From: Polaromonas sp.
Lineage (GTDB): Bacteria > Pseudomonadota > Gammaproteobacteria > Burkholderiales > Burkholderiaceae_C
Reading direction: 5' to 3'
Assembly: GCA_013297865.1 (NCBI GenBank)
Contig: JAAFIP010000010.1
Coordinates: 1-64,000 of the forward strand
DNA: 64,000 bases
Both the position numbers and the translations under genes were made by a program. Numbering within the stretch: position 1 is the first letter of the stretch; each line of letters starts with the position of its first letter. The notes below the pieces were generated by a model. The model ran no database searches. It worked only from the letters and a program-made list of their open reading frames with translations, and was not told the origin of the DNA. Positions 45,204 to 53,702 of the stretch are shown here, piece after piece.

Positions 45204-46613
45204 ATGGCCTCAGCCCTCACCGATAAACTCTCGCGCCTTGTCAAAACCTTAAGCGGCCAGGCGCGGATCACCGAATCCAATGTGCAGGACATGCTGCGCG
45301 AGGTGCGCATGGCGCTGCTGGAGGCCGACGTGGCCCTGCCCGTGGTGCGCGACTTTATCGCTCGCGTCAAAGACAAGGCCCTGGGCCAGGAGGTGGTGGG
45401 CTCGCTCAAGCCCGGCCAGGCCCTGGTGGGTGTGGTGCAGCGCGAGCTGACCGCCACCATGGGCGACCTGAGCTCGCCCGACGGCATGCAGCGCTATGTG
45501 GCCGACATCAACCTGGCCGCCCAGCCACCGGCCGTGATCCTGATGGCGGGCCTGCAAGGCGCAGGCAAAACCACCACCACGGCCAAGCTGGCCAAGCACC
45601 TGATTACCAAGCGCAAAAAGAAAGTGCTGACTGTCTCGGGCGACGTGTACCGCCCCGCCGCCATTGAACAGCTCAAAACAGTGACGGCCCAGGCTGGCGC
45701 CGAGTGGTTTCCCAGCAGCCCCGATCAAAAGCCGGTGGACATCGCCCGCGCCGCGCTGGACTATGCGCGCAAACATTATTTTGATGTGCTGCTGGTCGAC
45801 ACTGCAGGCCGCCTGGCGATTGACGAGGCGCTGATGCTGGAGATCAAGCAGCTGCACGCCGCACTCAACCCGGTGGAGACGCTGTTTGTGGTGGACGCCA
45901 TGCAGGGCCAGGACGCGATCAACACCGCCAACGCCTTCAAGGACGCCCTGCCACTGACCGGTATCATCCTGACCAAGACTGACGGCGACTCGCGCGGCGG
46001 CGCGGCGCTCTCGGTCAAGCAGATCACCGGCGTGCCGATCAAGTTTGCCGGTGTCAGCGAAAAGATCGACGGGCTGGAGGTGTTTGACGCCGAGCGCTTT
46101 GCCACCCGCATCCTGGGCATGGGCGATATCGTGGCCCTGGTGGAGCAGGTGACTGCGGGCGTGGACATGGAGGCGGCGCAGAAGATGGCCGCCAAGATCA
46201 AAAGCGGCGGCGGCTTTGACCTGTCAGACTTTTTGGCGCAGCTGCAGCAGATGAAGCAGATGGGCGGCCTGTCCAGCATGCTGGACAAACTGCCCACGCA
46301 GATGGCGGCCAAAGCCACCGAAGCGGACATGCAGCGCGCTGAAAAAGACATCAAGCGCAAGGAAGGCATCATCCAGAGCATGACGCCCAAAGAGCGCCGT
46401 CACCCCGACCTGATCAAGGCCACCCGCAAGCGCCGCATTGCAGCGGGCGCGGGCGTGCAGGTGCAGGAGGTCAACCGCCTGCTCAAAGAGTTTGAGCAGA
46501 TGCAGGGCATGATGAAAAAGATGAAGGGCGGCGGGATGATGAAGATGATGAAGCAGCTCGGCGGCATGAAGGGCATGGGTGGCATGGGCGGCATGCCCAA
46601 GCTGCCTTTCTAG
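45204..46613 (+). CDS. ffh: Signal recognition particle protein Ffh
   Basis: The 469-residue GTPase binds signal sequences of nascent membrane proteins together with 4.5S RNA. The NG domain has GLQGAGKTTTTAKL near residue 117, DTAGRLAIDEALM and TKTDGDSRGGAALS. The C-terminal M domain is methionine-rich (MQGMMKKMKGGGMMKMMKQ) and ends GGMGGMPKLPF. Length is normal. It is transcribed away from the ccsA-like gene and ends before an RF1 repeat. Confidence 0.97.
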   Translation: MASALTDKLSRLVKTLSGQARITESNVQDMLREVRMALLEADVALPVVRDFIARVKDKALGQEVVGSLKPGQALVGVVQRELTATMGDLSSPDGMQRYVADINLAAQPPAVILMAGLQGAGKTTTTAKLAKHLITKRKKKVLTVSGDVYRPAAIEQLKTVTAQAGAEWFPSSPDQKPVDIARAALDYARKHYFDVLLVDTAGRLAIDEALMLEIKQLHAALNPVETLFVVDAMQGQDAINTANAFKDALPLTGIILTKTDGDSRGGAALSVKQITGVPIKFAGVSEKIDGLEVFDAERFATRILGMGDIVALVEQVTAGVDMEAAQKMAAKIKSGGGFDLSDFLAQLQQMKQMGGLSSMLDKLPTQMAAKATEADMQRAEKDIKRKEGIIQSMTPKERRHPDLIKATRKRRIAAGAGVQVQEVNRLLKEFEQMQGMMKKMKGGGMMKMMKQLGGMKGMGGMGGMPKLPF

Positions 46614-46650
46614 CCTTTGGATTGCCTCTTTTAGAGATGTTTTAGGCCAC

Positions 46651-46693
46651 CAGGCCAATAGAATATCGCGGGAGCAGCTATTAAAAATATAGC
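46651..46693 (-). repeat. RF1 dispersed repeat, copy 6
   Basis: The inverse core CAGGCCAATAGAATATCGCG with GGAGCAGCTAT is followed by a GCTAT/ATAGC hairpin. It lies between the convergent ffh and the 46722 gene. Confidence 0.88.
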
Positions 46694-46721
46694 ACTCTAA
46701 GTCTGCAAGCTAGCTGCGTGA

Positions 46722-47234
46722 TCAGTTCAGCGGCACGTTCAGCTGAATCATCATGCCCGCAGTGCCCAGGATGTTCACCTGCGCTGCCCAGCCAGGCTTG
46801 AACTCATAAGCCACGCCAAAGATCACACCGGGCGAGAAGCCTTTGTAGTTCAATGGCACCTTGTCTTCATAGGGCTCTTTGTAGCCATACAGCAGGCCCG
46901 CGGTCCATTTGAACGACAGCGGCTGCACACCAAAGACCGACTTGTACACGCCACCCCAGGGGTAGAGGTACACGCTCTCTTGGCCAAATGAGTTGCTAAA
47001 CAGCGCCAAGCCATCGAGCTTGCCGTTGGCATGCTCACGCTCGATCCCCACCAGCACCACATTCTTGTGTTCGGTATCCGCGTTAAAGTGCTTGGTGTAG
47101 GGGCTGAGCATCAGGTTCAGCTTGGGCTTGGTCTCCGCCGGCGCAGGGCTTTGCTGGGCCAGCGCCTGTGGGGTGAACTGCGCCACAATCAGGCCTACGG
47201 TCAGGCAAACGGCAAGGTGGATGAATCGGTTCAT
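46722..47234 (-). CDS. Secreted beta-rich protein, probably outer-membrane barrel
   Basis: The 170-residue protein has a signal peptide ending near PQALA at residue 26. The mature part is rich in alternating aromatic and glycine residues: FSNSFGQESVYLYPWGG, AGLLYGYKEP and LNYKGFSPGVIFGVAYEF. The last residue group (MMIQLNVPL) looks like an outer-membrane sorting strand. Related proteins in Burkholderia carry unhelpful annotations. I cannot assign a function; a small eight-stranded barrel is a guess. The start lies 22 bp from the divergent hydrolase. Confidence 0.75.
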   Translation of the reverse strand: MNRFIHLAVCLTVGLIVAQFTPQALAQQSPAPAETKPKLNLMLSPYTKHFNADTEHKNVVLVGIEREHANGKLDGLALFSNSFGQESVYLYPWGGVYKSVFGVQPLSFKWTAGLLYGYKEPYEDKVPLNYKGFSPGVIFGVAYEFKPGWAAQVNILGTAGMMIQLNVPLN

Positions 47235-47256
47235 GGTTACTACTCAAAAATGCGTC

Positions 47257-48180
47257 ATGCAATGGGTCAGCAGTGTAACGGCTAGGCAGCGTGTAACAGC
47301 CCTCCAGCGCGTTTTTAGCGCGGTTTTTGCGGCTTTGTTGGCGTTTTCGCTGTTTGGCAGCACGGGCTGCGCCTGGCTGGACACTACGCAGCGCAACCTG
47401 ATCTACCGCCCCACGCCAGGCGTGCCCGCAGACTTTGCCGGCCTGCGCGCAGGCGATGAGCGCTACTTTGTGAACATTCCCCTGCTTGACGAGCGTGGCC
47501 AGCCCAGCCTGCAGCGCATCGAGATGTGGTGGCTGCCGCACGCAGACGAGAGCGCCCCCACCCTGCTCTACTACCACGGCACATTCCGCAATCTGTACCA
47601 AAACCTGCCCAAGATCGACGCGCTGCGCGAAGCGGGCTTTGCCATCCTGGCGGTGGAATATCGCGGCTGGGGCCTGAGCACGGCCATCATCCCCTCAGAG
47701 CAAACCATCTTGCAAGACGCAGCGCTGGCCTTTGAAGAGCTGCGCCGCCGCGAGCCGCGCGCCAGCCAACGCGTGATCTATGGCCACTCCATGGGCAGCG
47801 GCGTGGCGGTAGACATGGCCAGCCGCCTCAAAGCGCCCGCGGACTACGGCGCGCTCATCCTGGAGTCGGCCCTCACCAGCTTTCCCGATATAGCGGGCGA
47901 GGTCAGCTGGGTGGGGCGGCTGCTGACCGGCCTGAACAGCGAGCGCTTTGCCTCCATCGACAAAATCGCCAAGGTGCAAGCGCCACTCTTGATGCTGCAC
48001 GGCAGCGCGGACACCACTGTGCCCGTCACATTAGGCCAACGGCTCTTCAACGCCGCCAACCCGCCCAAACAATGGCTAGTCATCGAAGGCGCAAAGCACA
48101 GCGACCTGCAAGAAGCTGGCGCAGCCGCTTACCAGGCAGCGCTGCAGGGATTCAAGAATTTATATGTTTTAGGCCGCTAG
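47257..48180 (+). CDS. Alpha/beta hydrolase, probable lipoprotein
   Basis: The 307-residue product has a hydrophobic N-terminus ending in FGSTGCAW, a lipobox-like site with Cys near residue 30. The hydrolase core follows: YYHGTFRNLYQN (oxyanion region), VEYRGWGLS, and the nucleophile elbow GHSMGSG. LILESALTS, the acid in LMLHGSADTTVP and the final His in GAKHSDLQE complete the triad. It resembles the BEM46/ABHD13-like group. The stop codon lies in an RF1 copy. Any promoter must lie within the divergent 46722 gene because only 22 bp separate the starts. Confidence 0.85.
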   Translation: MQWVSSVTARQRVTALQRVFSAVFAALLAFSLFGSTGCAWLDTTQRNLIYRPTPGVPADFAGLRAGDERYFVNIPLLDERGQPSLQRIEMWWLPHADESAPTLLYYHGTFRNLYQNLPKIDALREAGFAILAVEYRGWGLSTAIIPSEQTILQDAALAFEELRRREPRASQRVIYGHSMGSGVAVDMASRLKAPADYGALILESALTSFPDIAGEVSWVGRLLTGLNSERFASIDKIAKVQAPLLMLHGSADTTVPVTLGQRLFNAANPPKQWLVIEGAKHSDLQEAGAAAYQAALQGFKNLYVLGR

Positions 48181-48221
48181 ACCAATGGAATATCGCGGGA
48201 GCAGCTATTGAATTAATAGCT
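48176..48221 (-). repeat. RF1 dispersed repeat, copy 7
   Basis: The inverse core CCAATGGAATATCGCGGGAG is followed by the hairpin AGCTATT-5-AATAGCT. Its left edge contains the TAG stop codon of the hydrolase gene, and it lies in the 44 bp gap to the convergent immunity-domain gene. Confidence 0.88.
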
Positions 48222-48224
48222 ATT

Positions 48225-48659
48225 TTATTGTTTTCTCTTCCCACATGGATAACGTTTAGCAAGAACACCGGCAATCATCTTGGATGCGCGCGCTTGGGAT
48301 TGACGTTCATCCAGTTTTTTGAACTCAATAAAGATGCGCTCGCGCAAGGTGTCTGTTTTGAAGGTTCGGTAGTCGCACCACACTGTACCCTCGGTTGCAT
48401 CTATCACACCGAGCAGATAGATTTCAGCAGCCTTCCGCTCCTCTGCAGAATTGCTTGTATACGACTTGAAAAACTGCTGCACGCTCAGATTAACGTTGTC
48501 TGCTGTGATTTTTTCAGCTTCCTTGGGTGGAGTTTCGGTTTTGGTTACGGTGTCTGCAGCCAAGGAGTAAAACGTCGCGCCAACTATGCTCGCTGCAATC
48601 AGCCAACGAAGAAAAATCCGGCCGCCTGGCTTGCACGCAATCAATGGACAGTTGCACAT
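48225..48659 (-). CDS. Rap1a/Tai-like immunity-domain protein, exported
   Basis: The 144-residue protein has an N-terminal hydrophobic segment (FLRWLIAASIVGATFYSL). The C-terminal domain of about 80 residues contains YLLGVIDATEGTVWC, a helix and RYPCGKRKQ at the end. The pattern of a GVxDA motif and paired cysteines resembles Rap1a/Tai domains, periplasmic inhibitors of type VI amidase toxins, though such domains also occur outside those systems. No effector or T6SS gene is present. ATG 48659 has AAGGGAG at seven bases. It is bracketed by RF2 copy B upstream and RF1 copy 7 downstream. Confidence 0.65.
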   Translation of the reverse strand: MCNCPLIACKPGGRIFLRWLIAASIVGATFYSLAADTVTKTETPPKEAEKITADNVNLSVQQFFKSYTSNSAEERKAAEIYLLGVIDATEGTVWCDYRTFKTDTLRERIFIEFKKLDERQSQARASKMIAGVLAKRYPCGKRKQ

Positions 48660-48725
48660 ACATTCACTCCCTTGATACGAGTTTTTGAAGACATCTAGCC
48701 TGCGGCTCTGTAGCGCTGGCGTAGC

Positions 48726-48873
48726 TGGACGGGGAATGGGACATATCCCCGTAAAAGCTCCGCAAAACACGCGTCTACCTCAGTAGCGACTCAAAGACTT
48801 TCCCCACGCCTTTGCTACGCTTTTCCGTGGATACGCTCCCATTCCTTCACCCAGTCGACCGGGGGTTGAAGAC
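48726..48873 (-). repeat. RF2 structured repeat, copy B
   Basis: This inverse copy of the element at 2060-2203 has outer arms 48733-48748 and 48829-48845 and an inner stem of 48753-48758 with 48819-48824. On the minus strand it follows the AT-rich 48890 gene and precedes the immunity-domain gene. It fills most of the 48660-48889 gap. Confidence 0.75.
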
Positions 48874-48889
48874 ACGCGCTTCACACAGG

Positions 48890-49102
48890 CTATTTGCTCA
48901 CTGGCCGATTCCGGCAACTGCGCCGTACACTAGTAAAAGCCTCTTTGAGTGACATCACCTGTCCCTTAGCGATCTGCTGGTTACCTCTAGTGATCGTCTC
49001 AAGCCAAATGGTCTGCATTGTTTCGATAGCACTTCTTTGAGTAGCGGAGCGCATTGATTTGCGAGGCGGGATGATCACAGAGACTACCTTTGAAGTGCTC
49101 AT
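48890..49102 (-). CDS. Small hypothetical protein
   Basis: This frame encodes about 70 residues, basic, starting MSTSKVVSVIIPPRKSM and containing SAIETMQTIWLETI. A TTG start slightly upstream (49111) is possible. I recognise no domain and see no strong ribosome site. It is AT-rich like the following gene. It may be a real small regulator or a chance frame; coding status is doubtful. Confidence 0.35.
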   Translation of the reverse strand: MSTSKVVSVIIPPRKSMRSATQRSAIETMQTIWLETITRGNQQIAKGQVMSLKEAFTSVRRSCRNRPVSK

Positions 49103-49157
49103 GAAAATCAAATTCTATGTGACTCGATTTATATGCGCAATGGAAGAAAGCCCTTGA

Positions 49158-49616
49158 CTACCTCACACAAGCGTCGTGCAAGGGTTCTAGCTGATCAATC
49201 CATCTGGGTATTACATAAGGCTGCCAACGACCCTTTTCTATCACTAGATTATTATCATCAATAGCCTTAATGACTGCAGCACGCCTTAGCATGGCTAGTT
49301 CAATTGATGGCAGGTCTATCGTTGATTTTTCTGGATTACTGAGGCTTACTGCTTGCGTCAGTTTTGATGGATAGTAGATAAAAATATCAATGGGTTTATT
49401 CCAGGATAATTTCTCAGTGGTAGTAAAGCGCTTTTGAATAAAACTGGCTAAATCATCATTCGCATGCTTTGATAGCTTTGCAGAGTTTTTGTGAAAAGAA
49501 AAACAAGTTTTGGGAAGTATGGGCATAGCAACCGGCGACGTAGCAAACACAGTTGAGTAGGCAGAAAGCATGCCGAAAAGTACACTTAAAGAATATCGAT
49601 TCAAGCTTGAATTCAT
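49158..49616 (-). CDS. Exported hypothetical protein, AT-rich
   Basis: The 152-residue product has a signal peptide (SLSVLFGMLSAYSTVFA, cleavage near TVFA at residue 25). The mature part has two cysteines and a region with PIDIFIYYPSKLTQAV; no family was recognised. It is more AT-rich than its neighbours miaB and ffh, suggesting recent acquisition. It lies 48 bp downstream of miaB on the same strand but is probably independent. Function unknown. Confidence 0.6.
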   Translation of the reverse strand: MNSSLNRYSLSVLFGMLSAYSTVFATSPVAMPILPKTCFSFHKNSAKLSKHANDDLASFIQKRFTTTEKLSWNKPIDIFIYYPSKLTQAVSLSNPEKSTIDLPSIELAMLRRAAVIKAIDDNNLVIEKGRWQPYVIPRWIDQLEPLHDACVR

Positions 49617-49663
49617 AGATGTATTAAGAATGTCGACCGTTTGTTAGTGCTATTAACAGCCAA

Positions 49664-51043
49664 TTAGTCGTGGCTGTGACCCACAGTCAATAGCGTCTCA
49701 TCCGCCATCTGCACCCTACCCCGTAGCGAATACCCCAACCTCTCCGTCACTTCAATATCCATCATCTGCCCCACCATGCGCATGGCCTGGCTGCTTGCGG
49801 GGAAGTTGACTACGCGGTTGCATTCGGTGCGGCCCATGAGTTCGGGGGCTTGCGTGCTGGAGCGGCGTGAGGGGCCTTCTACCAGGATGCGCACTGTAGT
49901 GCCTACCAGTTCGTTGCTGATCGCATCGGTGCTGTCGTCGATGACTTTTTGCAGGTGTTGCAGGCGTTTGAGTTTCACGTCGTGGGGCGTGTCGTCGTGC
50001 AGGTTGGCGGCTGGCGTGCCGGGGCGGGGGCTGTAGATGAAGCTGAAGCTGTTGTCGTAGCCTATGTCGTCGATGAGCTTCATCATTTTGTTGAAGTCGT
50101 CCTCCGTCTCGCCGGGGAAGCCGACGATGAAGTCGCTGCTCATGCGCATGCCGGGGCGGATGGCGCGCAGTTTGCGGATGGTGCTTTTGTATTGCAAAGC
50201 CGTGTAGCCGCGCTTCATGGCAGAGAGGATTTTGTCGCTGCCGTGCTGCACAGGCAGGTGCAGGTGGTTGACCAGCTGGGGCACTTTGTCGTACACGTCG
50301 ATCAGCGCCTGGGTGAACTCGTTGGGGTGGCTGGTGGTGTAGCGGATGCGCTCCACGCCGGGGATGTCGGCCACGTATTCGATGAGGGTGGCGAAGTCGC
50401 AGATTTCTGCGGTGTTGCCCATCACACCGCGGTAGGCGTTGACGTTTTGGCCCAGCAGGCTGATTTCTTTCACGCCCTGGTCTACCAGGCCCGCCACCTC
50501 CACCAGCACGTCTTCCAGCGGGCGGTTGATCTCTTCTCCGCGGGTGTAGGGCACCACGCAGTAGCTGCAGTATTTGGAGCAGCCTTCCATGATGCTCACG
50601 TAGGCGCTGGCGCCTTCCACTCGGGCCAGGGGCATGTTGTCGAACTTTTCAATCTCGGGGAAGCTGATGTCCACCTGCGGACGCTTTTCGCGCACGCCTT
50701 TGGCCAGCAGCTCGGGCAGGCGGTGCAGGGTCTGCGGGCCAAACACCACGTCCACATACGGCGCGCGGGCGATGATGGCGGCGCCCTCCTGGCTGGCCAC
50801 GCAGCCGCCCACGCCGATTTTCACGCCCTTTTTCTTCAGGTGTTTGATGCGGCCCAGGTCGCTAAACACCTTCTCCTGCGCCTTCTCGCGCACCGAGCAG
50901 GTGTTGAACAAAATCAGGTCGGCCTCGTCCACGTTGGAGGTTTTTTCATAGCCCTCGGCAGCATGCAGTACATCGCTCATTTTGTCCGAGTCGTACTCGT
51001 TCATCTGGCAGCCAAAGGTTTTGATAAAGACTTTTTTGCTCAT
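49664..51043 (-). CDS. miaB: tRNA-2-methylthio-N6-dimethylallyladenosine synthase MiaB
   Basis: The 459-residue radical-SAM enzyme adds a methylthio group to i6A37 of tRNA. The N-terminal methylthiotransferase domain holds three cluster cysteines ([26 protein letters not shown]). The radical-SAM motif CSKYCSYC is near residue 154, and a TRAM domain with LVEGPSRR ends the protein. The true start is ATG 51043. A frame open to 51145 would add an N-terminal extension translated from an RF1 repeat ([11 protein letters not shown]), which is an artefact. Confidence 0.96.
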   Translation of the reverse strand: MSKKVFIKTFGCQMNEYDSDKMSDVLHAAEGYEKTSNVDEADLILFNTCSVREKAQEKVFSDLGRIKHLKKKGVKIGVGGCVASQEGAAIIARAPYVDVVFGPQTLHRLPELLAKGVREKRPQVDISFPEIEKFDNMPLARVEGASAYVSIMEGCSKYCSYCVVPYTRGEEINRPLEDVLVEVAGLVDQGVKEISLLGQNVNAYRGVMGNTAEICDFATLIEYVADIPGVERIRYTTSHPNEFTQALIDVYDKVPQLVNHLHLPVQHGSDKILSAMKRGYTALQYKSTIRKLRAIRPGMRMSSDFIVGFPGETEDDFNKMMKLIDDIGYDNSFSFIYSPRPGTPAANLHDDTPHDVKLKRLQHLQKVIDDSTDAISNELVGTTVRILVEGPSRRSSTQAPELMGRTECNRVVNFPASSQAMRMVGQMMDIEVTERLGYSLRGRVQMADETLLTVGHSHD

Positions 51044-51058
51044 GGTGCAATTCCTGAT

Positions 51059-51106
51059 ACTATATTTTTGATAGCTGCCCCCGCGATACTCTATTGGGCT
51101 GGCAGC
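51059..51106 (+). repeat. RF1 dispersed repeat, copy 8
   Basis: The core ATAGCTGCCCCCGCGATACT with CTATTGGGCTGG is a diverged copy with a preceding CTATA/ATAG half-hairpin. It lies just upstream of the miaB start. Confidence 0.8.
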
Positions 51107-51185
51107 TGATTTAGCATATAAAACGGCGCTATTGGCGCGTGACACGGGCCTGCAGCGCAGCGCCGCAGGCTGCGCTTGGCGCGGT

Positions 51186-51728
51186 TTACTGCTTGTATTT
51201 GGGCAGCTTGTCGAACGGCGTTTTGCCGTCGTCTACCTTGGGTTTGTCAGCGTCAGAGCTGAAAATGATGTTGCTCTCTGGCGTGCCAGATTTGATCTTC
51301 TGCTTGGCTTCCAGCGCGGTCAGTATCCACACCTGGTGGATGTTGTTGTAGGCGTCGCGCACGAAGTTGACGATATATTCCTCGCCTGCAATGGCGCCTG
51401 TCATCACCAGGGTGTTCTGCGGCCCGCGGATGCGCGCGCCGGGCGACAGGCGCTCCAGTTTGCCGTCAATCACAATCTCAGCGCCCTGCAGCACCTTCAT
51501 GCGCCCGCGCAGCGCGTTGGGCGGAAACTGCCGCCCCACAAAGCTGCCTGGCGTCACTACCTGGTCGGGCACGGGCAGCGCGTTGTCGCTCTGTGCATGC
51601 GCGGCAGACAGTGGCGCGGCCGCTAAATAGACAGATAAAAGGGCTCCAGCCCAATAGAATATCGCGGGGGCAGCTACAGAATGTGTAGCATTAGGTGGGC
51701 GATCAGATGGCGAAAGGCAGCGGTTCAT
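51186..51728 (-). CDS. Exported hypothetical protein with repeat-derived signal peptide
   Basis: The predicted 180-residue protein has a hydrophobic export segment ([18 protein letters not shown]) with cleavage near AHA at about residue 45. The mature domain has [19 protein letters not shown], a small beta structure, and then [11 protein letters not shown]. The segment encoded by 51641-51689 (about residues 13-30) is an RF1 repeat read in frame. The start could be 51728 or 51737; neither has a clear Shine-Dalgarno sequence. A terminator of the tRNA lies upstream. Function unknown. Confidence 0.7.
   Translation of the reverse strand: MNRCLSPSDRPPNATHSVAAPAIFYWAGALLSVYLAAAPLSAAHAQSDNALPVPDQVVTPGSFVGRQFPPNALRGRMKVLQGAEIVIDGKLERLSPGARIRGPQNTLVMTGAIAGEEYIVNFVRDAYNNIHQVWILTALEAKQKIKSGTPESNIIFSSDADKPKVDDGKTPFDKLPKYKQ
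51641..51689 (-). repeat. RF1 dispersed repeat, copy 9, inside a coding region
   Basis: The inverse core CCCAATAGAATATCGCGGGG is followed by GCTAC-7-GTAGC. In other copies the hairpin is GCTAT/ATAGC, so the change is compensated on both arms. It encodes part of the export signal of the 51186 gene. Confidence 0.85.
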
Positions 51729-51823
51729 GGTGTACATCCAGAGGCTGTGGTTAAAGCAAGGCGCTTGTGAAGCCTGACTGCAGGCTACTAGAGAGCTCCA
51801 CAACAGGCAATAAAACAGGCAAC

Positions 51824-51850
51824 AAAAAAGCACTGTGGGGCACAGTGCTT
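51824..51850 (-). terminator. Intrinsic terminator of the tRNA gene
   Basis: AAGCACTGTG (51828-51837) and CACAGTGCTT (51841-51850) form a perfect ten-pair stem with a three-base loop. On the minus strand a run of six T follows. It is 64 bases beyond the tRNA 3' end. Confidence 0.88.
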
Positions 51851-51913
51851 GGTTTGTCAACTTGCACAGTCAGCCTTTTACAACGCTGCAAACCACTGAC
51901 CGCAAGCTAAATC

Positions 51914-51990
51914 TGGTGGTGCTAGGTGGATTTGAACCACCGACATCAGCATTATGAATGCTGCGCTCTAACCAGCTGAGCTATAGCACC
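51914..51990 (-). tRNA. tRNA-Met (anticodon CAU)
   Basis: On the minus strand the 77-base gene starts GGTGCTATAGCTCAGCTGG and ends in TAGCACC plus the encoded ACCA. The anticodon stem CAGCA/TGCTG holds the loop TTCATAA, giving CAU. The T arm has GGTGGTTCAAATCCACC, and the acceptor stem pairs fully. It is most likely the elongator methionine tRNA; a tRNA-Ile with modified C34 would look the same at DNA level. A TTAAAAT box lies about 10 bases upstream. Confidence 0.95.
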
Positions 51991-52054
51991 AGAACCCAGT
52001 ATTTTAACGCATTTTTCGGCTTGCGTTGGGCTGCCTGGGGGCCGGGCGCTGAAG

Positions 52055-53590
52055 TTACAACCTTGCCAGCTCTTCCTTGACCAGGCGCGAAATCAGCCTG
52101 TCCAGGGTGTCTACCGAGTAGTTTTGCACATCATGCACCGTCTCTTTGCCCGGGCCGCTGGCAGGGTTGGTGGCCTTGTCATAGGTGAGGAAGACAAAGC
52201 GCCCGCCGGTGTACTGGGCGATCTGGCGCTGGATGAATTCGCCCTGTTTGTCCAGCCCGCTGGCGCCCACGCTGAAGATTTTGATGCCTTTGCCCAAGGC
52301 GGCCATCATGTCATTGTCATAGTGGGGTGTGCCGTAGTCCAGGTGGGGCGGAGCGTCGGCCAGCAGCACCATCAGCCGCGTGGCGCCCTGCCCGCGCCAG
52401 CTCAGGTTGTGCACGGCGTCATGCAGCGCCTCGTTCATGGCCTCGGGCGTGTCACCGCCGCCTCCTGCCTGCAGGGCATTGAGCACGCCCTGGAAGGCGT
52501 TGACGTCGTTGGTAAAGTCGTGGCTGCGCAGCAAAAACGCATCGCCCTTGTCGCGGTAGGCCACCATGCCCAGGCACAGGTCCGGCTGGCTGGGCAGCTT
52601 GGCAATGTCGCTCACGATGCTGCGCAGACTGGCTTTGAGCTTGTCGATCTCGTCCCCCATGGAGCCCGTGGCGTCAATCAGAAAAACCAGGTCCAGTTGC
52701 GCCCTGGCGTTGGCCGACTGGCCATCGAGCTTGATGTCCACTGCACTCTTCTGGCCGCGCACGAGCTGGCTTTGGGCTTTGAAGGCCAGCTTTTGCACCT
52801 GCACGTCCAGCACGCTGGCCTGCTCCTGCGCCGGGATGAAGGCCTTGGGGTGCACCCACACCTGGCCGGCTGTGTCGGTGCGCGCCCACATGGCGTGGCC
52901 CTGGGGGCTGGCAATGCGCACCTGCGCGTCGTGCACCGGCTTGTCAGCGCTGTCGCGCACCTGCAGCAGATAGCGCTCGGTCACATCACGCGCGCGGTGC
53001 TCCACCGGGGTGCGCTTGCGAAAAGCCAGGTATTCGCCAAAGTCGGCGTTGTCGTCCACCACGCCTGCGGTGACGGTGTTGTTTTGCGCGGGCTGTACTT
53101 CAATGCTGGCGGCAGGCTTGACGGCGGCTTTGCCGGTGGCGGCTGCGCCTTTGCTGCTGGGGGCAGCCTCATAGGCCAGAGCTTCCGCTGTGCGGGCGCG
53201 CTCGGTTGACCGAGCAGCAGGTGCTGCGGCTACGGGGGCAGGTACGGGTGCAGGTACGGGTGCGGGGGCAGCCACCAAAGGCGCCGACCCCGCTCTGGAC
53301 AAGGCCTTGCCCGGCACGAGCATCGCGGTAGTGTCTTTGTCGACCGCGTGCGGCCGCTGCGCGATCTGTGGCTGGGTGCCTGTCTCGCGCGTCTGCACGG
53401 GACGCTTGCAGTGCTGCGCCGTGGGCGCATGAAAGTTAGGCTGCGTGCGGAAATCAGGAAACTTGGCAAAGTCTGCTGCTGTGAGCGCAGGCTCCAGCGC
53501 AAAACTTGCGCCCTGCGGCAGCAGCAGAGCTACGCAAAGGGCTAAAACACTGGCGCGCTGGCAACGCGTGCGCTGGAAGATCACTGTCAT
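52055..53590 (-). CDS. von Willebrand factor type A domain protein, exported
   Basis: The 511-residue protein has a signal peptide (residues 1-32, ending near SFA), an Ala/Pro-rich linker with PAPVPAPVPAPV, a beta-rich carboxypeptidase-regulatory-like segment around VHDAQVRIASPQGHAM, and a VWA domain from about 300. The metal site reads DATGSMGDE, a variant of DxSxS, with further ligands in GGGGDTPEAM. It probably acts in the periplasm in protein binding; the partner is unknown. The start has AAGGAG at good spacing. It follows the tRNA without clear linkage. Confidence 0.85.
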   Translation of the reverse strand: MTVIFQRTRCQRASVLALCVALLLPQGASFALEPALTAADFAKFPDFRTQPNFHAPTAQHCKRPVQTRETGTQPQIAQRPHAVDKDTTAMLVPGKALSRAGSAPLVAAPAPVPAPVPAPVAAAPAARSTERARTAEALAYEAAPSSKGAAATGKAAVKPAASIEVQPAQNNTVTAGVVDDNADFGEYLAFRKRTPVEHRARDVTERYLLQVRDSADKPVHDAQVRIASPQGHAMWARTDTAGQVWVHPKAFIPAQEQASVLDVQVQKLAFKAQSQLVRGQKSAVDIKLDGQSANARAQLDLVFLIDATGSMGDEIDKLKASLRSIVSDIAKLPSQPDLCLGMVAYRDKGDAFLLRSHDFTNDVNAFQGVLNALQAGGGGDTPEAMNEALHDAVHNLSWRGQGATRLMVLLADAPPHLDYGTPHYDNDMMAALGKGIKIFSVGASGLDKQGEFIQRQIAQYTGGRFVFLTYDKATNPASGPGKETVHDVQNYSVDTLDRLISRLVKEELARL

Positions 53591-53702
53591 AAAAACTCCT
53601 TGTGTGTGGTGACCCGTGTTGAAACGGGGCTCACGCCACAAAGGGGTTAAACGCAGTGAAAAATCTTTTCAGCGCTTTACTGGCGCGCTTTACCGGCCCT
53701 GT

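Noticed and set aside
48225-48659. Remnant of a type VI secretion cluster
   Set aside because: Only the possible immunity domain is seen; no tss, hcp, vgrG or effector gene is in the window.
49949-51109. 386-codon plus-strand open frame rich in Val, His and Asp
   Set aside because: It is the antisense shadow of miaB.
51914-51990. tRNA-Ile with modified CAU anticodon
   Set aside because: It cannot be excluded from the DNA, but the body resembles elongator tRNA-Met more closely and no special identity element was recognised.
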